NCBI GenBank assembly: GCA_013176395.1
Contig: JABMLP010000009.1
Coordinates: 310,001-374,000 of the forward strand
Source: Venturia oleaginea
Taxonomy: Eukaryota > Ascomycota > Dothideomycetes > Venturiales > Venturiaceae
Length of the DNA: 64,000 bases
Direction of reading: 5' to 3'
Part shown: piece by piece, positions 43,273-54,870 of the stretch
Layout of the letters: the number at the start of each line of letters is the position of its first letter
Position numbering within the stretch: the first letter of the stretch is position 1
Translations under genes and position numbers: made by a program
Notes under the pieces: model-generated
The model's input: only the letters and a program-made list of their open reading frames with translations
Database searches by the model: none
Told to the model about the DNA's origin: nothing

Positions 43273-44630
43273 GTGAAACACGTTATTATAAAACACAAGT
43301 TATTAGTATCTACCTAAGGGTTAATATCCTACCGTTAAAATACTAAGGCTATAGGGTATAAGATAATAGGCTTTCGTATCTATATGGTAGAAAGAGAGAG
43401 AATCCTTCCGTTAAGTTAGAAAGTTACTTCTTTGTACGGGTTGATCGTACGAGGGAGACAGAAGCTTTTAACATTACGTTGTTACTCTGGCTCTCTTGAA
43501 CTCCGGGGAGACAAGAGGTTCCCAGGTATTACCGGCGTGGAGGCGTAACATTCGTTTTCAACACCCAAAATCAGCCATTTCGTGGTATCGAACATGTTTT
43601 TAAAGATGATTGGGCGGCTTATAAATCAAGCATTAAATTACTGCAGGGTGATAGAATATTCAGGCCTGGGACTTCTTGAAAATGGCCCTGCATTTTCCCC
43701 ACTATCCGTTTTTTTTTTGACCCCTTCTCTCACAAAAGGGGGATATAATACGTTGACGTTTCGATCAAGATTCATGGTTCTAGTTCTAGTAAACTCATAG
43801 TATCGGGTGCATGACTCCTGCCGGCTGTCAACAAGTATATAATTACATCTACTACATCAACTTAACTCGAGGATTCCAAGCTTACTACAATGGTTGCAAA
43901 AAATAGGTAAGTTGCATACCAGGCGACGGTACCTCGAAAATTGCGGCCGCCTGCTCTGTGCCTTTAGCGAGCCACCTCAACGTAGTAAACACTAAAATGG
44001 AAGGTGGAGGAACAAGCAGAAGACCAATTTGTTGACAGGCGGCCTCTCATGTCGACATAATACTTTGCTGCGTGGCGCCTGATTGATTATAACAACCTAG
44101 TTTACCTTGCCATGACCAAGGTCGCGGGAAACCTACTGCGGCTTAGCAGCATATCATTGCTTCAGGGGTTAAACCAACGACTTACACCGTAGACCCCCAA
44201 ACTTTTTGAAAGGAACGGTAAGATAGCACCTCTTACCTTAGGTAAAAGCTCTTTCATAACCACGGAGAGTTAGCCGATGGTTACTAACATAGCTGTAGAC
44301 AAGCACGTCTGGCAAGTCGTGAAAAAGAAAGTACGAGCCAACGCATTATGTTCAAGACAAAAGAAGGAATCAAAAAATAAAGATGGTATCCGCGACACCG
44401 TACGCCAATTCCGTCCCACTCAGTCATTCTGTTTGACTCAAAGCGCACAAACCCACAACGACGAATCCCCTCCGCGTCATAGGCGGGATACACAACTCTG
44501 ACCTGTCATGTAGGCCTCCAGTATATACAATGTCCTGCATATCGCGAAGGGAGGATCCATTGCGGTGGGTCGGTCTAAATACCAGTTGCGATTCCTCCCC
44601 AATATAAGATTGCAAGTGCAAATGCAATGT
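43273..44630. other. AT-rich degenerate region
   Basis: No supported gene. It contains a 9-base T run near 43710 and short frames without domains. It could be old transposon sequence, but nothing is recognisable. Confidence 0.4.
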
Positions 44631-45722
44631 CTATAGCTTCGCCTTTCTCCCACTCTTCACCCCCTTGACCTCCTCGTCCGTCAATAAGAAGTCGGGGTAT
44701 TGAAAATCGCCTGTGCCAGGCTGCATGCCCATATGCCACGATCCGCCATCGACAACAAGAATCTCACCGTTGACGTAATTTCCAGCGTCTGAGAAAAGAT
44801 AGACGGTCGCGTCTGCAATCTCCTTTACATAACCCCATCGGCCACTCGGGATATGTTTCGCGTTCTCCGGATCTTGCGTCGATGACAGTCTCGCCATGCC
44901 TTCGGTACCCGCGATAGGCCCGGGCGAAATAACGTTTGATGTGACGCCCAAGGGACCTTGTTCAATACAGACAGCATTTGCCAGGGCATCTACAGCGGCC
45001 TTTGCCGCTACGACGTGTGCCTGCAATGGGGCTCCAGTGTAATGAATAGTTGCTGATACGAAGATTATGCGACCGCCTGTTCCGGAAGTGGGACGCGTCT
45101 TGCCGTTAACCTTGTGTTTTTGAGCGGATTGGATGAGGTAGGGGAGGGTCGCTTTGAGAGTGTTGTAGGAGCCGATTACATCGATATCTATGACTGTTTT
45201 GAAGGCGTTTTGGGAGAGACCGCGGATTGGGGCTAGGAAGTTGCCTGCTGCTCCTGCTCTGTTGACGCGAATCCGTTAGCCCAAACTTCGTCCTGCTTCC
45301 TCGTCTAGTACAACTAGATGCATACTCACATGCAAAAATCCAAGCTCCCCAGCTCCTTGACACATCTGTCGGCAGCATCCTGCAGGCTCTTTGGATCCCT
45401 CACATCGACAGCGCCAATGCCCAGAACCTTTGCTCCTGGACGTGCTGTAGCGATGTCTAGAGCCATGGACTCTGTTTTTTTGACATTCCGACCGATGATG
45501 CAGGCGTTGCCGCCGAGGTGGACGAAGGCGCGGACCTGGGCAGAGCAGATTGTGCCGGCTCCGCCAGTGCAGAAGAGGACTTTGTTGTCTATGGAGGGAG
45601 CGTATTAGCTGGGGGTTGACCTAACTCAAGGGTTTGAGAAGTGACAGCGAAAGGGAATACATACCAAAGAGACCATCCTTCCACACGTCGCTGAGGTATT
45701 CGTACCTGTCTTTTGGGGCCAT
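44631..45722 (-). CDS. SPS19: Peroxisomal 2,4-dienoyl-CoA reductase, short-chain dehydrogenase family
   Basis: Exons 45722-45665, 45588-45330 and 45258-44631 give 314 residues. The enzyme uses NADPH to reduce 2,4-dienoyl-CoA during oxidation of polyunsaturated fatty acids. The cofactor loop is TGGAGTICSAQ; AGAAGNFLAP, DVIGSYNTLKATLPY and FVSATIHYTG follow, then the HVVAAKAAVDAL helix with the Lys typical of the family, and VISPGPIAGTEGM. The protein ends in AKL, a peroxisomal targeting signal type 1. Its N-terminus has no presequence, which also fits peroxisomes rather than mitochondria. The introns are 76 and 71 nt. Confidence 0.9.
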
Positions 45723-46378
45723 GTTGGGTGTTTGTGGTTGTGAGATTCGAGGAAGATTGTCTTCGGGAAAGCTGATTCTAGTGACTTGTTTCTATAAAAA
45801 GAGCGCAAGGAGAGGGATATATGTAGTCAAGTGGTGATGTTATCGTCAACCTGAATCGGCGTGCCTGAAGTCGACCCATCCCCGTTCAAGTGGGTTATGG
45901 GTTAGCCGAGGTGCAGCTTGTGAGACATGGGGAGCTAGAATGGGATGGGCGTCAAGGACTTAAACACTCAAGGTGAGAGAGGAAACGGCGCTGGAATTGA
46001 CCCGACGAGGCTTGGGAAGGCTGACGAGTGAACGTCTCAATTGAAGAGGACCGATGGAGTAATCAGAGCCAGATGTACCTCACTGGTCGGGCATGTGAAG
46101 ATTCAGGATCAAGACTCGAGAAATGGATCCATACATCCATTCCATTGACTCTTTTCCTCTATCCAGTAATTGATTCAATCGATTCAGCCTATCCACAACA
46201 GGAAATCCTTCGACCACAGCTCCTGCCAATCAACGTCGAATATTCTGGCTTGAGAGCCGCATCGACCGGGAGCTCAATTTGCCGCCAGCCAGCAGCTATC
46301 AGTCCATCTCTCCACCCGCTGCAACGTCAACAACACCACCTCAGCTCACCATCAAACATTCAAAGATAGACGCCAGTT
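45723..46378. other. Divergent promoter region between the SPS19 and ATG33 genes
   Basis: The two genes face away from each other over about 650 bp. No additional gene is supported. Confidence 0.5.
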
Positions 46379-47008
46379 ATGATCCGAGTCTGCCCGATCA
46401 CCGCCGCAAAGTTCGTGGGAACTGTTTCCCTCGGTTTACTGACTGTACGTCCCTTTGCGCCACCATCCCTCACCTGCCCATCCTCCTTCACAAAACTCAA
46501 CCTTCTAACTTAACCCGTCGCACAGGGCGTCTCATACACCCTCTCTACCCTAACACTCCCATCTCTCCTCTTTCTGCCCACCGCCCCCAGCGCTGCCCAA
46601 ACCCACGCCTACCTCAAATCAAAAGCAAAACGAACCCAGCGCATCCTTTCCGCTGTCGCCATAACGGCCCTTTGTACCGCCTTCGTCCTCTCATCACCGC
46701 GCAAACGACATCCATACCTCCTTTGGACATCTCTCGCATGCGCTGCTGGCTTCGTGCCGGGCTTGAATCGCTTGGTCAGGAATGGCGTGAGCCAAGAAGA
46801 GGAAGTCGAGATGAAAGGCATGGAGGAGAGTGGAGTGATTATTGGGAGCAACGGGAGCAGTGAGGATGGGGACGAGCACGACGCCGTCAATGGCGAAATC
46901 GTGAGACGAGGTGTCGAACGAGGTCGCAAAGTCGAAGCTGTACGGACCGGCATCTGGGGTCTCGCCTTCATGTTGGGCGTCGTTGGCATCTGGGGTGAGG
47001 GTGCTTAG
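46379..47008 (+). CDS. ATG33: Autophagy-related protein 33-like mitochondrial membrane protein
   Basis: Exons 46379-46444 and 46526-47008 give 182 residues. Hydrophobic spans lie at about 9-45 (KFVGTVSLGLLTGVSYTLST onward), 63-80, 88-102 and at the end (WGLAFMLGVVGIWG). RKRHPYLL and the C-terminal GIWGEGA agree with yeast Atg33, an outer-membrane protein needed for mitophagy in stationary phase. The acidic loop VEMKGMEESG is variable. The intron is 81 nt, GTACGT to GCACAG. Assigned from layout and two short motifs, so homology is likely but function inferred. Confidence 0.75.
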
Positions 47009-48023
47009 ACTGTGCTTATCTGATATGGAAAAGAAATGACCATTGGAGCCGTGGAGCTGGCGCTTTGAAAACTGGTGAGAAGGATTCATTGGCAGGTGGC
47101 ATTAGCATCTCTGGATAAGATTACCATCGATTGAGACCCTGGTTGATGAGCGATGGAACGATTAGACTGGCGTCAAAAGAACCATGGGTGAATATTGATG
47201 CATGCGTCTCCTCAGATTCGATCGGTTTGTCTGGCGTCCTCACTCTACTCTTTATGGAAATCACATATTTCTCTTCTCATCGAATCTCTAAGCGCATGAC
47301 AGTTGATGGCGCATATGAGGAGTAGAAGTTAATGTATCTGACTACCGGCATGTATGTATGCGGTTACCGCGCACAAATAGAATATACTATAAATTAAAGA
47401 TGTTTTACCGTAGTAGTAGTACTATATACGGCTACCTTTTCTGTTACCGAAAAGGATCTAAGATACCTCAAAAAGTAAGTATTCTTTCCGTCGTACTCGC
47501 CCCCCCCCTCCCCCCACGGCTCGTATAGTAGAATATCCATACGTAGATTGTGACGGCTTGCTAGGCTACTGGAACAACCACAGTGTCCAAGCACCTAACA
47601 AGGCGCCACAGTACACGGGCCACAGCAAGACCTATAAGTAGGCCTTGCTCCCAGCCCCCATTTACATAGCTACCTGTAGTTCACTATCATGTTTAGTCCA
47701 TACCTGATTGTTGTTCACGCCTTTCATTAGTTACTACTAGCCGTGACATAGATAACAATTTTGGCCTCCAAAGTCGAAATTCCAGCCTATCTGAGACGGA
47801 GGCTACGAACCGGTTGGTCTTATCTCGTCCACGAGATAAAGACTGAACAAAGCCGATAGAATTAAGCGTACGTATGGCGTAGTAGTTTGCATAGTAGAGG
47901 TCCGGTAAGAGGCTAGTTACTATACTACGAGGCGATATAGCCTATTATACGTAGGGAGAATATAGTTTAGAATAGAAGAGATAGTAACTTAGGGATACTT
48001 GTATTGGAGAAAAATTAGTTATA
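47009..48023. other. Degenerate spacer left of pogo element D
   Basis: No gene is supported. It has a C-rich run at 47502-47517 and AT-rich sequence on both sides. Confidence 0.4.
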
Positions 48024-49004
48024 ACGTATTCCACCACCGAGCCGGCCACTTTTCCTTGGCACGACCAACTCATATTACGCCTCTTCAATTTTATCGCTAT
48101 CAACAATAGATTCCAAGTCTGTCGTGCTGCTATCTGATTCAGAAGATATCTCAATATCCTTTTTACACCTTCGCGCATTGTGCCCAGTCGCGCCGCAGTT
48201 CCCACAGCGCCGTAAAGCTGGCCGGGCTGTTTCTTGACCACCACTACCACGAGCCTTCTTTGATTTCTGAAGCGCTACAGACGCCTCAGCAGCTACCTGC
48301 GTTGCTGCAGTCCCGTACTCTATAGTACCACCTTGCTGGATCCACTTCCTTTTGCGCGATTTTCGCTTCGTCATTAATGCCAATTGCTCTTCAAGCTCGT
48401 GGTTTCGTGCAATAAGTAGAGCGTTCTGGTGCAGCATCAATTCAGCGCCCTTGACAAGCTGAGAGAAGCCAGTCTGCGCAGTAACTGGTGACCGAGTGAA
48501 AGATTCGCGTACAAGCTTTGATTGAGATCCAAATTCTTGAGTATTGCTTGGAGTCTTCGACTGCCACGGCGTGTCCTGCGGTGGGAGTGCTGGTGGGTTA
48601 CGTAGCCGTACTTCAAGGCGATCCAATACCACCTCCGCGTTGATAGGGACTAGCCCTATCATCTCAAAAGCCTTTCGACAGTTCTCTTCTGTAAACACGT
48701 CGAAAAACGCGTCTTTGAAGGCCGGGAGGAAGCCTTCTTTGTTGATATGGTAGACGCGTCGGCGTGCCAAGTCTCGAACTAGTTGAGAGTACTTGCACTT
48801 CAACGGCGAGAAGCAGACCACATCAAGCGGCTGGAGGATATGCGATGAATGAGGTGACCAGAGGGCCTTTGGTGTTTGATGTTGAAGGCTGCAGCAGCGC
48901 GCCGTAGGCTTTGAAATTGGCCAGAGGTATATGCCTGAAAAGCGAGATCAATTCTGCTAAGGGCTGTGCCAAGGAAAAGTGGCCGGCTCGGTGGTGGAAT
49001 ACGT
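48024..49004 (-). mobile_element. Pogo/Fot1-type DNA transposon D, internally deleted, minus strand
   Basis: A 981-bp element with 39-bp perfect-looking inverted repeats (starting ACGTATTCCACCACCGAGCC) and TA on both sides (48022-48023 and 49005-49006). It keeps the transposase start and end only. The repeats match those of element C in pattern. Confidence 0.9.
48075..48960 (-). pseudogene. Deleted Fot1/pogo transposase of element D
   Basis: The minus strand starts with the DNA-binding N-terminus (RIDLAFQAYTSGQFQSLRRA, near 48960-48880), which is joined directly to the third catalytic segment and C-terminus. The long frame 48821-48075 reads VCFSPLKCKYSQLVRDLARR through a coiled coil to the zinc knuckle CGNCGATGHNARRC and an acidic Ser-rich end (SSESDSSTTDLE). 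The first two catalytic segments are lost, so it is inactive, but the coiled-coil and zinc-knuckle half is one unbroken frame. Confidence 0.85.
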
Positions 49005-49006
49005 TA

Positions 49007-49769
49007 CACTTTATTCTTCTATCCAACCCAACTAGTGTTACGGATACTGTCACGTGGACATGCATTCGTTTGTATTCAGATGTATTTGATTGCATTCATG
49101 TGCATTCAAATGCATGCCATTATATTTCCTTATGATTGGTTGATCGTTACACAGATGGTGTAAGATCACGTGTGGTTCATTCTCGTCATTCTGGACAAAA
49201 TGAACTTCCAGGTTGCCCCCATCGAAAAGACGATGGGCATCAGTATCCAAGGCCGGATATTGATGGGACAGAGGATTCACATCTTCTCGCGATGTTACCG
49301 GCGTCAGTAGCACCTCCCTGCACCTCGTTGTCGCTGCGAGTGCGTTCCGGAGGTGTGAAGCAAAGATGAATCCACCCACGCCCTACTAGGCCATCGAATA
49401 CGCGCCAATACCAGCTTGAATGGACTGTAGGGTTACATAGGCATGGCAATACGCGTTGGCAAGAGGCAATGGCAACGTGGTCACGGTGGGATTCGTTACC
49501 TGGCCGCAAACCAGATGCTCGCTCAGTCATAACAAGCAGAAACAAGAAATCAAAGGATATCAGGAAACGAAAACCATCCTACTCTCTCTTATCTAGCTAG
49601 TAACTAGTCCAGGCTGCGAAAGAGGCTGTGGTACTCCTAGGAGAGAGACAGGACACCCTTGAGCCCGCCTGCACTCTGAGATCAGTCGAACCGTAGAGGG
49701 GACTGACGAGGGAAAGCAGATCTCCTGTACTTCAGACGTATGGCCTAATAATACAAATAATAGGGATAG
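49007..49769. other. Spacer, no supported gene
   Basis: Sequence between pogo D and the LINE leader. Short frames only. Confidence 0.4.
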
Positions 49770-49996
49770 ACCTCGTTAATACCTCCCGCCTAACCTCTTC
49801 GTTAATACCGAACACAAGTCTACTTCGTTATTACCTCACCCGATCTACTTCGTTAATACCGAACGCCCACACTTCGTTAAGTCCCAGACACGGAGCTTTA
49901 GAAAGGCGAGAGAAACGGAGCATTAGAAAGGGTAGAAATACGGAGCATTAGATAAGTGGAAGATACGGAGCATAGGGACAGCGGGAGACACGGACT
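49770..49996. repeat. Two adjoining short tandem arrays at the head of the LINE
   Basis: At 49770-49885 an imperfect unit CTTCGTTAATACCGAAC recurs four to five times. At 49889-49996 a unit like CGGAGCATTAGAAAG recurs about five times with variation. They may be 5' untranslated monomers of the LINE that follows; the link is an inference. Confidence 0.6.
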
Positions 49997-50538
49997 CTAT
50001 AACTGTAAGTAGTATTCCGTTTGTTAAGGTACTGGGAAAACAGGCTTGATTAGTACGGGACCACCGGACCTCTCTCGCTGGCAACGGAGATTGGCATACG
50101 GAACCCGTGCAAGACATGGTCGGCCTATTCGGAGGAGACTCCTTTAGGTAACGCGAAACAGGCGTCAAAAACCCGCGGGGCTTGGTATACAATGGCAGCC
50201 ACTGCTGGTCCCTAAGACCTCATCCCTTTGATAGGCTCTGACCTTAGGATAGCCTCGTGGGAGGTAGGATCAAGTTCTAATCAGAGAGACTGTCTGTATA
50301 GCCCGAGAGGACGGATGCGCATGTCGGTGTACTAAGAGTAGGGAAGCCGGAACAAGGTGCAAACTCGGAAAGGCGTGCCCTTGAAGTATGATTAAGGAGC
50401 AAACTAGGTGTTAACTGGGCAGGAAGGGCTTCGTCCACCTTGAATGCTAAGCCGGCTTGAAGGCCGGGCTAAACAGGGCAAAGACTCGCTATCTGTGCGG
50501 CTCTATCTACAAGGATAGAGGCTAACATCCGGCCAACA

Positions 50539-53500
50539 ATGAACGAGGAGGACGGCCCAGCAAGGGTATGTTTCTTTGTCAACAAAAGACTAGAACACGG
50601 CAGTTGGCAATTCGAGCAGCACACAAGAGACGTCTGCTCGTTGAGAATCAACATCATCAATAGCGGCCAAACGGAAGACGGGCTGGTGATACACAACATC
50701 TACAACGCAGTCCAAAACACGCCAAACCGCATGAGCTCCCTGCTAACCCTGAGAGCTCAATTGGAGGAACATGTGCCAAAAGAACAGATAGCATTAGGTG
50801 ACTTTAACTTGCATCACAGAATTTGGGGTGGAACAGGAGTCATACATGAAGATCGAGAAGCTGAAGACCTCAATGAAACTATGGAAAGATTTGATATGTC
50901 TAGTATGCTACAGCCCGGCGCGGTAACATACGAGGAAGGCAGCAGCAGAACAACGATTGACATGTGCTGGATGACACTAGGCTTGGTCGATAGGATTATC
51001 AGTTGCAGAACAGATAGAGAGCTAGATCATGATTCAGACCACCTCCCTATCAGTACCGTACTGGATATCCGGATGCGCTCCATGAAAATCGAGCCAAGAC
51101 GCAACTGGAAATACCTAGACAGCGAGAAGTTCTGCCAGGCACTAAAAGACATCCTACCGGCACGAAGAAGACCAAGGACAAAAGCAGCGCTGGATACATA
51201 CACGATGGATTTAGTCAAAGTAACCAGCGAGGCAGCAGTAAAGGTGCTTCCTCTTGCAAGACCATCCGCCAAGGCAAAAGAGGGATGGGACGAAACATGC
51301 ACAAAAGCGTTCGCAGAGACAAAGCGCCTGAGGCGCATACACGGGAGAAGGCACACCGAAAAAGCTTGGGAAGCTTACCGCAAGGCAAGGAACCATAAGA
51401 CACGGATAATCAAGAAATCGCTCCAGCAAGCACATAGAGACCGCGTAGAAATGACAGCAGGCTCGGCTGAGTCCCTCTGGAAAATATCTAAATGGGCGCG
51501 CAATAGAGAAAGCCAGCCTCCAAGTGTAACGCCAACCATAAACTGTCCGGTAACCGGCAATCAAGCCACCACACCCACAGCAAAAACAAGTCTTTTCCGG
51601 GACGTCTTCTTCCCAGCACCTCCGGAAGCAGACCTCATTAACCTACAGAACGCCAGATACGATGGTCAAATATCAATGCCAGACATTACTGAGAAGGAGG
51701 TGTTGGATGCAATACAAGCAGCATCACCCTTGAAGGCCGCAGAACCGGATGGTATCCCAAACCGAGCCCTGCAGGTGGCATCTCACATGTTGGTAGGGCA
51801 TCTAACGACAATTATGAACCAGAGCCTACAACTAGGCTACCGCCCGACTCATTTCCGAAGCTCAATCACGGTGGTGTTACGCAAACCAGGGAAAGAAGAC
51901 TACTCGATTCCAAAGGCATACCGACCAATTGCGCTTCTGAAAACCATTGGCAATGCTATGGATGCAGTTATAGCCAGAAGACTTAGCTACCAGGTAGAAA
52001 CACACCAAGTCATCCCACAGATGCATATGGGAGGCAGAAAGTTGAGATCAACGAAACACGCACTGCATGCGGTAATCGAGAGAATTTACAACGCGTGGAA
52101 CAACGGAAAAGGACAAGTAGCCAGCCTGCTTCTCCTTGACGTCTCCGGCGCCTTTGACAACGTGTCCCACAAGAGACTTCTGCACAATCTACGGAAGAGG
52201 AAAGTTGATAAAAAGATAGTACGGTGGATCACTAGCTTCCTAAGCGATAGACACACACGAATCGTCATTGATGGCTATAAATCTGACGAGTATGCGGTCA
52301 AGACTGGGGTACCACAGGGATCGCCCCTATCCCCTATCTTATACATATTCTATAACTCCGACCTTATCGAACAATGCGACTCAGGTGACAACACGGTAGC
52401 TATAGGCTACATCGACGACGCAGCCATACTTGCATGGGAGAACACAACGGAGGAAACGGGTAAGAAACTCGAAAATGCGCTAGAAAAAGCAGACTGTTGG
52501 GCAAAGACACATGCATTGAAATTCGCCCCGGAGAAGTTCCAATTGACACACTTTACAAGAACACGCACACGCATGAACGTAAAACAACCCATTTAGACGG
52601 CCTGGAGCAGCATTGAGCCTAGGACAACGCGCAAATATCTAGGCGTGACGCTAGACAGCAAGCTCCAGTGGCAGGAACATATCGAAGAGATCAAGCGGAA
52701 AACCACGAAAACAGTGAACGCACTGTGCTCTCTAGGCAGCTCAACATGGGGCGTCAGTCTGCTAGATATGCGAAAAATCTACCGCGCAGTAGTGGTCCCT
52801 CAGATGATGTACGCGTGCTCAATGTGGTCGAATTCAGGGGCAAGAGGAAAGCCATACACGCGAAAAACGCTCGATACACTTCGGTCAATTCAAGCACGCG
52901 CAGCACGAACTATCTGCGGAGCATTCAGAGCAACCTCCAGGGTTGCCCTCGATATCGAGACCTACCTGCTCCCAGTCGAGCAACAGATATGGAAACACAA
53001 TACCGAAACCCTCAGCCGCATACTCTCATATCAAGATCTCCCCAAACTGTTAGACACTCAGCTCGGAGAACCAAGGTCAAGACAACGAACAAGCTGCAAT
53101 AGCCCATTATACAATATATATCGAGATACCAAGGAGAAGGGAGCAGTAAATCTCGACAGGCGAGAGTTAATCCCACCGTTCGTAGCAGCACCATGGTGGC
53201 AAGGCCCAAAGGTAGACATCGCACCAAGTGATAAAGCGGCATGCTCTGAACACGATTCAGTCGCCAGAATCGAGAGCAATACTTGTATCTACACAGACGG
53301 AAGCAGTATAGGTGGCCATACCGGTGCTGCAGCAGTCTGGCCGTTGAAACGACAGAAGAGAAGCACGTACATGGGACCTGAGACGACCTCTACGGTATAC
53401 GCAGCAGAACTGCAAGGAATAAATCTAGCGCTGGATATGGTCCAAGCAGACATCGGGGCGAGAAACAACCAAAGAAACATCAACATCTTCACTGACAACC

Positions 53501-54059
53501 AGGCAGCGATACGCTCGCTGACCAGGCCAGAGGGTCGATCAGGGGCATACATAGTCAAGCAAATTGTTGAACGCATCACACAGATCCACGACTACGGAAC
53601 AATCGTGAATGTACGATGGATCCCCGCCCATGAGGGGATTGTCGGGAACGAGGCCGCCGACAAAGCTGCGAAGGAGGCTACCGGATGGAGAGAAGAGGGA
53701 GAGGGAGGATCGAGAGCTGACAGACCATTCGAGCTGTACCCACTAAGAACGACACTTAAGACATGGTGCTGGAAGATGGTAAACAGACTATGGCTGACCA
53801 GTTAGAGGGCCGAGACAAAGGGAAAGCCACGAGGAGATATACACCCAAGCCTACTAAGAGGGTGCTCCAGCTCCATCAAGACCGGAGCAAGCGAGAAAGT
53901 GCGATCCTCGTACATATGAGAACTGAAAAGATTGGACTCAAAGCCTTCCTCTTCAGCCGACGTGTCCCAGGTATCCTAGATTCCAGGTGTGACTGCCGTG
54001 AGGGGACGTACACCGTGGCCAACATCCTTTTGGAATGCCGCAAGCTCAGGGACATCTGA
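50539..54059 (+). pseudogene. LINE ORF2 polyprotein (endonuclease-RT-RNase H), two lesions
   Basis: From 50539 the frame has the C-terminal two-thirds of an APE-type endonuclease (ALGDFNLHHRIWGG, TIDMCW, SDHLPIS), reverse transcriptase (YRPIALLKTIGNAMD, LLLDVSGAFDNVSH, GVPQGSPLSPILY and the active site YIDD at 52408-52419), then TAG at 52594-52596. The same frame resumes with KYLGVTLDSKLQW and an RNase H with YTDGSS, AELQGI, FTDNQAA and IPAHEGIVGNEAADKAA, ending at TAG 53803-53805. The C-terminal part (SKRESAILVHMRTEKIGLKA, CDCREG) is in another frame, 53763-54059. A CAG to TAG change explains the first stop and a frameshift near 53800 the second. Enzymatically dead as a single protein. Confidence 0.85.
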
Positions 54060-54521
54060 AGAGAGGAACTGGGCCGCTTTCCAGGACGAAACAACCTCCG
54101 GACTATCCTGACTACGCACAAGTTAGCCACTAAAACCATCAGATTTATGGAACGTACGCGGATCCTTGGGCATGGTGGGATCGAGAACGCGTAGACGACG
54201 TCGTGCATTGGGGGGAGACTGTAGGTAGGCGGACAGCGAAACACGAGGCATTGCCTCTCGGAGCCTAGACAATGCAGATTCGCTAGCAGGACAATCAGTA
54301 TCTAAAAAAGCAGGCAAGGCATTTGGAGATAGTGGTTGAGGGAAAGAAGGGGGGATGGAGGGGACAGCTGGTCTTGTTTACATTGAGCAAGGCGAAGTGG
54401 GACGCGATGGATTTGTAATTTATCACGTGTCGGCTGTCTGGTGAAGTCCATCTGACCGGGCCTATATAGCTGCTGATTAAGAGCGGCCAAAACCGAGTAG
54501 GATAAAATCAATCAATCAATC
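50539..54521 (+). mobile_element. Non-LTR retrotransposon (LINE with APE-type endonuclease, RT and RNase H)
   Basis: The element extends from about 50.5 kb (5' end probably truncated; the upstream tandem arrays may belong to it) to an (AATC)n tail at 54506-54521. Domain order endonuclease, reverse transcriptase, RNase H and C-terminal Cys/His region is like fungal Tad/I-type elements. No gag-like ORF1 was recognised. Its 3' 380 bp are repeated inverted at 38595. Confidence 0.88.
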
Positions 54522-54870
54522 GGTATCTCAGTGTCGCGTGGCATTGATAATCTTTGTTACCCGACGCTTCTGATTCTTGCGAGTCAGTAATCACAACACT
54601 GAAGAAGTGCTGAAGCTACAAATCTACGGTATTTCAATGAATATCTTCTAGATATCAAGTCATCTTTCTCAACAAACAAGTATACAAGTTGGTAGTGTTT
54701 TGTTTCAAACCATTCGTATAAGATAAGAAGAGATACAACGAAGAGATACAACGAAGAGATACAACGAAGACGTCGATCTCGCCTCTAGCAGTACCAATCA
54801 TTTTTACTAAACCTTTCTCCGTAACTTAAGAGCAGAGTCCTCCAATTATTAGGTAAGCATTACAATGCTA
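54522..54870. other. Spacer between LINE and Tc1/mariner element
   Basis: No gene. A 13-bp unit GAAGAGATACAAC is repeated about three times at 54727-54768. Confidence 0.5.

Noticed and set aside
49770..49996. CRISPR array
   Set aside because: Units are adjacent and imperfect, without unique spacers, and the genome is fungal.
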